Below are positions 48,301 to 56,678 of a stretch of 64,000 bases of DNA, piece after piece; the stretch's first letter is position 1; each line of letters starts with the position of its first letter. The DNA is from Porites lobata (taxonomy: Eukaryota; Cnidaria; Anthozoa; Scleractinia; Poritidae). The position numbers and the translations under genes were made by a program. The notes beneath the pieces were generated by a model. That model searched no databases and was not told the DNA's origin. It saw nothing but the letters and a program-made list of their open reading frames with translations. The DNA is taken from contig CALNXK010000180.1 in the NCBI GenBank assembly GCA_942486035.1, positions 508,501 through 572,500 of the forward strand, read 5' to 3'.

Positions 48301-51300
48301 TAAGTTGTGTTAATTTTGTTGAGTGTTAACTTCCGCGGCGTTAAATTAAATAAGTGCAGCATTAACTTCTGCTCTGTTAATTTCCAGTATTTTAACCTCA
48401 ATTTTGGAACCTTTCAAGACATTCTTGACAACTAAAAAACATTAACTACAAGCTTTCTTTCTTGGACATTTACCCTATATTTTTCATCTTTCACAAAAGC
48501 TAAGGCAAGGTTTACAATATTTTGAGTTCATCTTCATTGTTGTCGCTGTCAGAAGTTATGTCAGATCAGTTTTGTTCAGTTTTGAATTTTTTTGCATCCA
48601 GTGTTGAATAAATTTGTTCCAGTTGTCACCACCAACTATGTCTTAATCGCATTAATTTCCTTTATTATGAAATTCTACCTCCTCTTTCACGTTAATTTTC
48701 TTTATTCGAATGTCGTTTTCCATTAAATTTGTGTTAATTTAAGTCGCGTTAATTTCCAATAATAAGGTAGCCCCCAAACCCTTTTTGATTAGCCCGATTG
48801 ATTACAATCCTTCTGTAATTTGAATTTCCCAAAAAAAGAGCACTTGCCTGTTGGGTAAGTTAAGACCAAAAATCACTAGCTCGATAGCAAAATCCACTAG
48901 CCCTGGGCTATCAGACACGACTTTCTTTGCACACTGAAAATGCTTTGATCTTTTATCATATTCTCTCAACTAATTCTTTAAGGAAATTATAGAGATCAGT
49001 CTGGAGAAATAGTATGTGGATATTGGGGCTTTAAAGGTTAAAAATCCCTAGCCAGAGTTTGAACCTGTGCGTGCCTTTCAGCAAACTGTCAGATGTGTGC
49101 TACTAAGAACTTTACCAGATGGCCACTAAGCAACCATCACCACAACATACGTTAAAAACATCCCATTTAACATCATGTCACAATGACACAAGTCCTTTCT
49201 ATAAAGCCAGTTCAATCCACTGTTTAAAAAGATAATTTTGTCACACATGAAATGATACAAGAACTACATTTATGCAACATACCCTGACCAATAACTGCCA
49301 TACACAGAGATGATGGCCATTAACCTACCATAAAAAGATTTGTCAAGGGTTGAGCAAACTTGTCCAAAACAATCTTGATTTCAGTCCACAGCTCTTGGGA
49401 CTTGAACTCATGACGGTATCTAGAATGGTCCAAGGAACAAGCAATTATTCTTACTACTTACTAACCTCACTAAATCCACCCATTTTCCAACCACCCAGTA
49501 TTAATCAATAAAAATAATAATAATAAATACTTAATTATCCTCTCCCCTATGGGGCTTTTCAAGAATAATGAAACAAACAAATTTAAATAGAAAATAACAA
49601 GGTTAAGAATCCCAACTGGTAAGAGGAAAACCAGTTGGCTATTTACAAGAGCGGCCGTGGATTTGAACTTGGGACACTACCGAGAACAAATCCAGCTAGC
49701 GGTCAAGGCCAGACTTGGAACTCAGAGCCTCTGAATTACAAGTCCAGCACTCTAACCATGACTTTCATAATCAAGGGTCTCATGTTGTTTCTTTTGCCAA
49801 GAAAAGGGATCTGTCAAAAAATGTTGTGGGGAGATCTAAAAAAAATTATGCCCATTCAACTTCCCCTTTAGTACACTTAATGCATGTAGCCAAATGTTAC
49901 CTTTTGTTGCAAGTAATTGGCAATTAAACTAAACTAAATGGACTAAACCACTGTGACACATGCCTTTGCATGTTCAAGTACATGGTATGCACATGGAATA
50001 CACACCTTTTGAATAATGAGTGGGCAGTCTGCAAAACTCCATTTATTATGTGGAAGTCTCCACTCTTAAATTTAGCGACCATGTCCTAAAAAAATATAAT
50101 TAAAACTGATGACGCAGCACTTAGGTGTAAACCAAAGATAATACATGTATACCTGAACACAATGCCAACAAGGATATAATCAAAGAATCATTACATACTG
50201 GCAATAAGGTTTCCCATTTATCAGGAAAGTCCTCTCTTCCAATCACACTGACAGCATCACTGAGCTAAACAAACAAATAAGAGAATGCCACCGATGAATA
50301 CAACACAATAATAAATGTAAATTTGTCTAAGAAATGTGTAGAGAAAACAATGTTAAAACACAGTGAAAAACAGTTACTTGTTTTTGTAACTTCTCAGGAC
50401 TTCTAAGCATCAAATCAACAATTTCCCTTTTAACTACAAAAAAAAGAACAGTGTGAGCTTAATCACAGAATCTAAAAAACACCAAACTGAAACAAGTGAC
50501 AAGGCCCATGCAGGGATCAGCGTGCAAAGAAAGTAGTGTCTGATAGCCCGGGGCTAGTGGATTTTATTATCCTGACGGGCAAGTGCTGTTTTTTGGGGAA
50601 ATTCAAATTACAGAAGGATTGTAATCAATCCTGCGAATCAAAAATGGTTTGGGGGCTAGTTGAAATGACTTGTGGGCTAGTACATGCTAGCTACAGCTTG
50701 CCTGAATGGCAGGCTGTAAAACTGACTTTCTTTGCACCCTGAGGGATCGAAGCAAAATTGCATTTATTAAGCTTAAACCTGTAGAAAGGAGGTCAAAATG
50801 AAGAAACATTGTTGCTTATCACATAATGTGATAGGCAATCATGTGATAAGTTAATAATATAGAAACCTTGAAGCACCTTTTCTATATTTGTGCAAGTATA
50901 CGTGGTCTGTCATATATTATTAATAATTTATCACTGATTAAGCAACACTCCTAAGAATATCATACTTATTTCTCTGTCCTGTTCACTGATCTTGTTTGGT
51001 TCTCCCTCAACCTAATTTGAAACAACACAACAAGATAATTTACTTACTGTTTAATACTGAATATTCACTTCCTAGAACATTTATTTTCCAGTTGGTAATA
51101 AATTTACCGGAATCATTGTGTAGAGCAATATGTTTTACGTGAGACAACAAAACTTACAATTCTCCAGTTTCTCTTCACACTATTTTTGAAAGATATTGCA
51201 GCAGCAATTCTGATCAGGCCATCTGTACTAGCTTCAGCCACTAGTTGCAGCAATAAAACATTATAATTCTCCTTTGCCTCATTTGACTGAAGAAACTTTT

Positions 51301-54300
51301 CCGCTATAATGAACAACACAAAAGACAAGCACTTTAAAAGAAATTCAGAAGGTAAACTTGAGACAATGCTCGCCAGCAGTCTTTCATGCGATATTATTGA
51401 GGGCACCCCAATAGCTTTCCAGGGAGTTAAAGTGTGTTACAGGTTAAAATTATAATGTGGCTAAATGTAATTTAGGCAAAATTAACCTCGAAGCAATGCT
51501 GGTCAGCAGTTTCCCCAGCTATACTAGGGGAAGCCCGATGCCTCTAGCTGGGGCACCTCGTGACTTATAATATACCCAGTTGCTTGCTTGCAGTTCGTCG
51601 CAAAATGTTGTTGCAATAGCTTGCTCTTTGCGTACCATTTGGTGCTTTGGTTTTTTCCCATCCCTCCCTCCCTCTTGAGGTATGGGCCAGGTAAGTATTG
51701 TTCGGTAAGTATTCCACTGAATTGTTCAGTGTGACGGTGCTGGTGGGGGCCGCTCGCAGGGTTGCCATGGATACCTCCTTCTCATGCTAGAGCATTGCCC
51801 GGCTCCACCAAATTTGTAGGCACCAACGCCCAAGCTCATCTATTGGTGATGAGTTTAATTCAGGTTAAAATTTTTTAGCCTAGGTTGATTCTCAATTTCC
51901 TTTGTCTCTTTGCCCTAACAACAATATTATTTACCAGTGAACTCATTTTGACTGGCCTTGACTTGTATCACTAACTATTGTGATAGCTTCAGATTTCAGC
52001 TAGGATTCTTTCTTCTTATTAATAGATCATAGCTGTTTGATAATACATACATGTAGCCAGCTTAGATACTTGTCTAAATAATAGTCCGCTATAGGCCAAA
52101 CCAAGTTCACAAAAGTTGCATTACAAATGACTTGCACAGATCAAGGATATTATTGACTACTTTCAAATAACATATTTTATTATACATTGTACTATCTACC
52201 TTCTCATTGGCTACGAGCCTACAGCTAATTTTGGAGATCAGCACAACCTACAGATTAGTTAGTTATCTGCGAGCAGATAACTGACTAATCTGTAGGTTGC
52301 GTGCACACTGCATGATTTCAAATAACAATATCAAGTCAGGTTCCTTGCGACGGTGTGTTTGTTGTTGTTTTCTTCAAAACAGTGTATAATAAAACAATAA
52401 TAGATTCAGTTTTTGTGATATTCCAAATAATCAAGGTCTCGGTTAGTGTTATCAGCCTCAGCCTTCGGCTCAGCTGATAACACTTACCTCGACCTTGATT
52501 ATTTCGGATATCACAAGAACCTCATCCAATAATTGCTTAAAATATTTTCATCTTAGTGGTGTTATAAGAAAAGAGAGGATGCCAAAATCATATCAAACAA
52601 CAATAATCTAAAACGAGCAGACATTGTTATTGTGAACCGCAAGATGAGACAGTTGAATCTTCACAATGAGGTCGCTGTTATTAAATGTATACTGTTGCAA
52701 GACTGTCATGTTCATGACAAGTAAAGGGGAGGCTTGGTCACGTGTACAAATTATTCACGTATGCCATTTGACGATGCAGACCTCACTGTTATTAAAATCT
52801 TTTCTGTGTCATTTAATTTACAGTCTGCAAACTTGCAGTCTGTGATCTGCATTCTGACTCAACATTACTTTATCAGCACAAGTATAAACCTATATCTGAA
52901 TAAATCAATTTGGTAAAATTTCCTGTTCAAATAACCTTTTGGGTAAGTCTGCTTGTTTTCCCATTATGATTTCAGAGAAGGTGATGTTACTTTCAGGGAA
53001 TTGTTCCTTTTAAATTTCACACTAGTCATGTGCACATGAATGTATAAGCTATTATAAGAAAGGAAAAATCCCTCTAAGAATGTCACATGACCATGAACAG
53101 AAAAAGAAACAAACAAAACAACATAAAAGATGTATTCCATTTCCCCTAATTTCTTTTATCATCACAGTAACTCACAATGTGTTACCTTGAAGAGGCTGGA
53201 AAAAAGTTCTGGGTTGTGCTCTAGCAGCACCCAGTTGCTCCTGGTATTAAACCAACTTTTGCCCTTAGATGATAAGGAAATTTTTTGAACTGAAAATGCT
53301 GGCAGGCACCCTGGATTTCATAGGTTAGAGCTTTTCATTTCCCAACAATAAATAATTGCCTGTGCCTGGAATAAAGCTCTTAATGACTTATGACAAACTG
53401 CTAAATTCTCCCTCTGGTTTGTACTAAACCTGCTTGAGAATCAAAGGGAGAGTTTTACATTAGATCAGGAGTCACTAGGGACATTCTTAAGTGAAGCCTT
53501 GGGAAGTTAAGACCTTTTTAAGGTAATAATATACTTCAGTCTTTATAAATGATGTAAACTGCTAAATTGGGGGATGAAATCAATGCTCTCTTATTTTTGC
53601 CTATGGGGTAATGTAAAAAAAGGAAAATTATTCATCTGTAATGTGTAAGGCAAGTGCCAATCAGACTTGGACTGTCATGTTTGACAAGTAGAATCTGAAC
53701 TTTCAAAGAATAAGTAATGGGTATTTTTAATCCCTGGCCAGTTTTAGTGCCTGTTTAAAAGCAGAGGAGGGCAAGTTTAAACATGAGTAAGTGATGACTA
53801 ATTTGACCACCAGTCAGCAATATTTTGCCCCAAGATGACCCCCTAACGGCTCTTAGGCACTTGCCAGTTTTACAGAAATATGCCCAGCAATAGTGATCAT
53901 TTCAACAATTATTGTAACACAAAGTCAAACGCCCAAGTACGTCTGATCCATGATCATCGTGAAACGACTGCATGCAAAAACTGATGATAACATTTTCAAG
54001 TGGTAACCATCTTCAGCATTAGTTACTGCCAAATCAACGGCTATTAAATTGATTCCCTTCCTATCTCAAAAACCACGCACCCAAAACAAGGGCCTACACG
54101 GCCTAGGGTCACAATCTGGTACAATAAAGTCACTTTACAAAGACAACTTTTTGCTTTTCGAATGTCGTTCATTTGTACTTTTTTAAACTCTAGCTCTAGA
54201 TCTCTACGAAAGTTTTTCTGTTCCCGTTACTAAGTAACGGTTACTGTAACTTTTATATGTGACTTACGCATACTTAAGATATTAAAAGCATCGCTATTTC

Positions 54301-54460
54301 TTTAGTTGCACTTGGCTGATTAAAACAGCGACAGCAAAGGTAATTTTTGGTGACATGAAACCTACCAAAAAATGAACTCACCTTGCCTCCGAACGTTTGC
54401 ATCCGGTGAAAGGGTATTTTTTAAATTTAAAGCTACTTCGTTCAAATTTACGCCCGCCAT
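27196..54460 (-). CDS. CSE1L: exportin-2 (CAS/CSE1L), complete, 32 coding exons
   Basis: This HEAT-repeat karyopherin recycles importin-alpha to the cytosol with Ran-GTP. Exons in transcript order: 54460-54382, 51303-51158, 51011-50966, 50433-50378, 50264-50199, 50085-50006, 49419-49329, 47787-47680, 45976-45884, 45711-45619, 44505-44425, 42702-42573, 42471-42406, 42293-42184, 41881-41789, 40916-40832, 39714-39653, 38930-38794, 38273-38170, 37606-37509, 36867-36809, 35160-35069, 34210-34088, 33985-33906, 33106-33009, 32673-32588, 31252-31171, 30120-30072, 29530-29436, 28859-28762, 28530-28397, 27288-27196. All junctions are GT-AG and all phases close, giving 970 residues (human 971). Landmarks: AEKFLQSNEAKENY, SVKRNWRI, IGREDFPDKW, NGVLQTAHSLFKRYRHEFKS, NEYVMK, LLQRLQNSKTTKF-like (FQRLQNSKTTKFIK), DDEHFIEIEDTPGYQTAYSQ and the C-terminus NYLQAAGITLS. 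The start MAGVNLNEVALNL follows a good ATGGCG context. Very secure. Confidence 0.97.
28367..28396 (-). other. possible retained-intron extension of CSE1L exon 31
   Basis: If the donor AAG|gttaga at 28397 is not used, the frame continues ten codons (VRPTVVIIA, then stop) and ends the protein at 949 residues. The spliced form adding LIHSKINTELHKDALGFLQN and the conserved C-terminus from 27288-27196 matches family length and is preferred. Confidence 0.5.
28622..28689. repeat. short fold-back repeat
   Basis: gcctgcgtcgcag on the left is mirrored by ctgcaacgcaggc on the right. Lies in the CSE1L intron between exons 30 and 31. Confidence 0.6.
29574..29755. mobile_element. 182-bp pogo-like miniature element, TA target site
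   Basis: Left end cagtggaactttgatttaac; right end, reverse complemented, cagcactggaaccttgatat. TA flanks both sides (29572-29573, 29756-29757). Internal cgctacaacgaggttttgtt resembles pogo/Tigger-type non-autonomous elements. Its near end is 43 bases from the 3' splice site of CSE1L exon 29. A half-copy may lie at about 34440-34510 (ttatattgaggttcctctg). Confidence 0.7.
30301..30540 (+). pseudogene. fragment of a non-LTR retrotransposon reverse transcriptase, C-terminal tail
   Basis: A 78-residue plus-strand frame reads EAKLKYFGYLKRNKGSGKII, then EGKIGGKRGRGRPRRQWERD. The order KLxYFGHxxR, then EGKxxGKRGRGRPRxxW is the conserved tail after the thumb of many LINE reverse transcriptases. No upstream palm or endonuclease motifs are visible, so this is a dead, 5'-truncated copy within the CSE1L intron between exons 27 and 28, antisense to the gene. 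Confidence 0.75.
30931..31136. mobile_element. 206-bp fold-back element, TA target site
   Basis: Arms gcctgggaaaacagctgaca and, inverted, gcctgagataacagccaaca run through ccctgtgaaatga and its mirror tcatttcacaggg. TA flanks both sides. Best preserved copy of the family also at 7072-7601, about 44845-45036 and about 56690-56760. It ends 35 bases before CSE1L exon 27. Confidence 0.75.
31328..31870. repeat. 543-bp repeat with terminal hairpin and exon-like sequence
   Basis: Runs from ttaattcatcataaccagtt to aagcctcattcattaa. Positions 31757-31852 form a hairpin (gaagaattatggagatctcg against cgatctccataattcttc). The middle contains aacaaaatggcggccatttc and two perfect-looking plus-strand donors (caaga|gtaaga, tggag|gtaagc), which might be traces of captured 5' exon sequence. 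A shortened copy lies at 15794-16005. Confidence 0.7.
35860..36516. repeat. TTAA-family element interrupted by a SINE
   Basis: Left part (aaccctaacatcaaaattca) and right part (gatcacacttagggcttaaa) belong to the family at 26048-26251. The SINE at about 36025-36455 separates them. Another partial relative starts near 35281 (accctttaaatcttaatatc). Confidence 0.6.
36025..36455 (-). mobile_element. tRNA-derived SINE
   Basis: On the minus strand the head (36449-36379) reads gcctggttagctcagttggg, then gcgggttcaaacccc, i.e. Pol III A and B boxes with recognisable D and T arms. The acceptor stem does not pair as in a functional tRNA. The body includes gggcacgtagtgcccggtgt. The tail reads cctgaaaagccctgagggga, then gtggataataag, shared with the SINE at 49513-49765. 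Lies in the CSE1L intron between exons 21 and 22. Confidence 0.8.
39178..39502. repeat. interspersed repeat, copy 1
   Basis: Shares phrases taatgtggctaaatgtaatt, caatgctggccagcagt, ttgccgctcacagggtag and ggcgatgggtttaa, in the same order, with 51458-51860. No coding content. Confidence 0.6.
42510..42545 (+). repeat. (TCA)n microsatellite
   Basis: About 11 tca units with one tcg interruption, in the CSE1L intron between exons 12 and 13. Confidence 0.95.
42896..43018. repeat. minisatellite, ~28-bp unit, four to five copies
   Basis: Units of the form agcggtcaagcggttcacaa, then gctt repeat with substitutions. No unit contains a recognisable motif. Confidence 0.7.
43264..43775. mobile_element. 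512-bp inverted-repeat element with central palindrome
   Basis: Left end ttgcactaagaggtcatgta and, inverted, right end ttgcactaagaggtcacgtg match. The centre holds gccatgttggagggcaagag mirrored by ccctccaacatggc. Non-coding; in the CSE1L intron between exons 11 and 12. Confidence 0.75.
44845..45036. repeat. copy of the tagcctgagaaaacagcc fold-back family
   Basis: Right end gttggctgttttctcaggct and internal phrases ccagacctgagtagtgcttc and aatctgggtagtgtc match the elements at 7072-7601 and 30931-31136. The left terminus is degraded. Confidence 0.6.
45291..45579 (+). repeat. 289-bp interspersed repeat, copy 2
   Basis: Same ends, length and orientation as the copy at 3156-3444. Its right end is about 40 bases from CSE1L exon 10 (45619-45711). 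Confidence 0.85.
46202..47435. mobile_element. 1,234-bp Mutator-like element with long inverted termini and 10-bp target duplication
   Basis: The direct repeat acaaaagaga occurs immediately outside both ends (46192-46201, 47436-47445). The termini tagcatgcgagcaagctctc and, inverted, agcctgcaagcaagctctcc continue as imperfect inverted repeats for about 120 bases, sharing atctctcayaaattttcatt. A 9-11 bp duplication with long termini is typical of Mutator-like elements. It fills most of the CSE1L intron between exons 8 and 9 and carries the cysteine-motif frame at 46537-46749. No transposase is recognisable, so it is non-autonomous. Confidence 0.8.
46537..46749 (+). CDS. cysteine-motif ORF inside the Mutator-like element
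   Basis: A 70-residue frame opens MRDNCRLCGCSFKVKFG, followed by GTENLFQSSKQKGLFGVILA and KLCESVNF. The CxxC start, conserved TENLF-like segment and later cysteine resemble the first half of a ZAD-type zinc-binding domain; this resemblance is from memory and unverified. The matching second half (a further CxxC) is not present in frame, so the copy looks truncated or interrupted by an intron. Its position between the element's inverted termini suggests it is element-encoded or captured. Confidence 0.4.
   Translation: MRDNCRLCGCSFKVKFGPQASHNGTENLFQSSKQKGLFGVILAKLCESVNFYLVQNVVCCVWRIDYALEG
47842..48075. repeat. copy 2 of the cagtcaaactggcaaaaccg miniature element
   Basis: Shares gaacaccagaaatatttctg, gcaagaaaaaagccaatcag and ctagttcgcatgtcctga with 6764-6989. 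It has gained a short AT/CATG tract (tatatatatacatgtatgta) near its right end. Confidence 0.75.
48177..48935 (-). mobile_element. hAT-like miniature element, copy 1, itself interrupted
   Basis: Ends agggtgcaaagaaagttagt and ctttctttgcacact are the inverted termini of the family at 50519-50740 and 61240-61494. The flanks gaaaatc and gaaaatg are a near-perfect 7-8 bp duplication, the hAT size. The copy is split by the element at 48261-48767. Confidence 0.8.
48261..48767. mobile_element. 507-bp element nested in the hAT-like copy, TA target site
   Basis: Begins ccttatcaattaacgcgaat and ends ccaataataagg, giving imperfect inverted ends rich in ttaacgcg. TA lies on both sides (48259-48260, 48768-48769). 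The undisrupted copies at 50519-50740 and 61240-61494 read ...caactagcccc... here, so the empty site with a single TA is directly visible. The body is unusually rich in gttaattt. Confidence 0.85.
49513..49765 (-). mobile_element. tRNA-derived SINE, second subfamily
   Basis: Minus strand: head atggttagagtgctggactt with B-box-like caagttcaaatcc. The body is gtaaatagccaactggtttt. The tail gaaaagccccataggggaga, then ggataattaag ends in (ATT)n. The tail phrase is shared with 36025-36455 while the heads differ. A related body fragment lies on the plus strand at about 56840-56940. Confidence 0.75.
50519..50740 (+). mobile_element. hAT-like miniature element, copy 2 (intact)
   Basis: Starts agcgtgcaaagaaagtagtg and ends gactttctttgcaccct. 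The direct repeat agggatc flanks both ends. Positions 50654-50662 retain the unoccupied ggctagttg site that is disrupted in copy 1. Confidence 0.8.
51358..51860. repeat. interspersed repeat, copies 2 and partial 3
   Basis: 51458-51860 matches 39178-39502 in order. A partial piece (gagacaatgctcgccagcag) at 51358-51420 begins only 55 bases upstream of CSE1L exon 2. Confidence 0.55.
52413..52516. repeat. 104-bp fold-back element
   Basis: ttgtgatattccaaataatc is mirrored by gattatttcggatatcacaa. The inner arms gttatcagc and gctgataac surround cttcggctc. Lies in the first CSE1L intron. Confidence 0.8.
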
Positions 54461-54800
54461 CCTCAAGAAGTTGAGAGAAACTACAAATCTCGGCGTTCAG
54501 AGAACAGATAAAACGATATGTAAAAGGAAATACTGGACAACTGCATTCACAAGTCGTGAAAATTCGTGCGTTTTCAAATCTTCTCGAAATGCGCCATTGC
54601 ATTTGCGCATGTCACATGGTGCACGTGTTCGTTCCCAGTTCACTCTGAAGAACATTAACGGCGGGAACTGAACAGATCAAAAGAAAGTCAAACCAAACGG
54701 AGCCAAATGTACGGATTATCGAGGAATAACTTCAGAATTATTCCCCTTTTACCTTTTTTGCGGAATGAACGAAAACTAATTTGGGATTTGTACCATAGTA

Positions 54801-55056
54801 CCGTAAAATTCCGAAAATAAGCCCCGGGGCCTTTTTGAGGGGCTTATTTTTGGAGGGGCTTCATTGGGTTTATATTCGGAGGGGCTTCTGTACGGAGGGA
54901 AATTTGCGTTTCAAAAGCGATTGGGTTAGCCTTATTCTTGGAAGGAAATTTACCGTTTTTCTTTGTTTTACTTTGTATTTGAGGGCAATTTCCAAGTACA
55001 AACCTACCGCGCCCGCGGGCTTATATTTGGAGAGGCTTATTTTCGGAATTTTACAG
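54801..55056. mobile_element. 256-bp inverted-repeat element, TA target site
   Basis: Ends ccgtaaaattccgaaaataa and, inverted, ctgtaaaattccgaaaataa. TA on both sides (54799-54800, 55057-55058). The interior repeats ggggctta phrases, giving several sub-terminal inverted copies. Its end resembles that of the element at 59066-59834. Confidence 0.85.
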
Positions 55057-55202
55057 TATCCTTTTCTATTATGACCGCGTGGCTGGGTGTGACTGATAAC
55101 AGGTGCGGATCCACACCGGTTTCCACCGTTTTACGGAAATCGGTCAGATTTTTTATCATAAAAATATTTTTAATAAAGAAAACTTTCCAAGTTAAGGTTA
55201 TG

Positions 55203-55326
55203 TTACACGAGACGATTCGCAACGACGATTTTTAGTGCAACATGGCGTCGTAATGCTGGCACTACCGAAACAATGTCGCAACGCTGTGTAGCGCTAAAAA
55301 TCGTCGTTGCGAATCTTCTCGTGTAA
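55203..55326. repeat. 124-bp fold-back element
   Basis: ttacacgagacgattcgcaa, then cgacgatttttag is mirrored by ctaaaaatcgtcg, then ttgcgaatcttctcgtgtaa. About 34 bases pair with few mismatches. Confidence 0.85.
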
Positions 55327-56535
55327 AATCACCTCAAAAAAATGGACCTTCATGAAATAATCCGCCGATTTGCAAGGCTTCATCAGGGAAGAATGGCTGG
55401 TCAATATCCTGTCTGAATGACTCAGAAACCCAAAAGAGGCCTAGAGGGGACTTCAGGGAATTAAAATCCAAGACATTTCCCGGGGTAGCATGCCCCCGGA
55501 TCGGGCCCCTCGACTCGTTTAAGAAATCGGTCAACATATTTTTCTAAATCCGCGCCTGTAAATGTCTCTAATGTCCAAGGCATGCCAAGGGGTTCGTTCA
55601 TGATAGCCATTAGGGAAAGTCTACAAGCCAGAGTGACAAGAGATTCATGATAGTGCAAAAGTACGACATAAACACTAAACTGTACACTCTCTCCCTCCTC
55701 TAGAAGTGTGGAACTACTGAACTGAAAGAAGGTCAAGGGTTTCATGATCTATTTAAGTAAAGAATACCCCTTATGAAGGCGAAGAGGTGCGACTCTAATC
55801 CTTCCTTAGCCTTGTGAGACTAATTAAATATAATTGAACTATCTGCATATTCCACACTTACAGGCATAGAAAAGTTAAGAACTAGGAACGAAAATGGAAA
55901 GAAGCGATCTTGTAGCCAGCGCTGGTGGATTTGAAAGCCATCTTTGATGCCAGTTTCAGGTTTTTACCAGCAGCTTTTCGGCAAATGGATCTGATCTGTG
56001 CAAATCATTAACGCGATTCCCGGACGAAATTTGCCCTGATTATTCACCGTCGTCACCCGGCAGTAGAGACAGTAGACCATAGAGGGTCATTAGATGGCAG
56101 ATTAACTCTCGAGTTACGAGAATAATATGGGCCTGGAGTGCTACCGCATCTTCAGTAACGCACAAGACGACACTAAAAACATAAGGCACTGATAAGGTAA
56201 GTCGTTTTTATTCATCTATGAAGCATTTCTCCCGATCACTTCACACTGTCACTTGAATCCAGCCGAGAGTGAGCGTTACGAAGTACAGTTGAGTATATGA
56301 GATCACATGTCACGCGTGACATGATGGTACCTCCAGCAGTTAAAATGGTCCAACCGTGGTTGCTCCCGGAAATTTTCCGACTGAAACCGCAACGAACCGT
56401 AAAGATGTGTTCCGTTTACTTTCCAAATACACTTTCCGGAAACTTTTTCGTAAATGGTAAACAACCTGCGAATACAGTTTCCCCTCATCGCTCCCTGGCC
56501 TGAGAAAACAACCAACAATTTCTTGACGCTCACCT

Positions 56536-56600
56536 CTAGCCTGAGTATCAGGCCTTCATCTTTCCCCTTTTCCCCCAGAAACGCCTGATACTCAGGCTAG
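56536..56600. repeat. 65-bp fold-back, inverted copy of 2924-2991
   Basis: ctagcctgagtatcaggc and gcctgatactcaggctag are perfect 18-base inverted ends. Better preserved than the copy at 2924. Confidence 0.8.
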
Positions 56601-56616
56601 CTCACCTCTAGTTTCC

Positions 56617-56678
56617 TAGCCTCCCACGCAGACGTTCTTAGGGCGACGAACTCCTAAGAACCTCTGCGTGGGAGGCTA
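56617..56678. repeat. 62-bp hairpin, 24-bp arms
   Basis: tagcctcccacgcagacgtt, then ctta is mirrored by taagaacctctgcgtgggag, then gcta. It starts 16 bases after the previous fold-back. About 56690-56760 then resembles one arm of the fold-back family at 30931-31136. Confidence 0.8.

Larger units (their letters stand above)
48080..49043 (-). repeat. TTAA-family element hosting two nested insertions
   Basis: Outside 48177-48935 the sequence matches the reverse complement of the element at 26048-26251: ggggctttaaaggttaa and atcagtctggagaaa on the right, tctcctaacaacagcaattc on the left. The left terminus is diverged. Confidence 0.6.

Noticed and set aside
55334..55745. Two overlapping minus-strand frames of 67 and 94 residues
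   Set aside because: No recognised domain; adjacent to fold-back repeats; likely repeat sequence.
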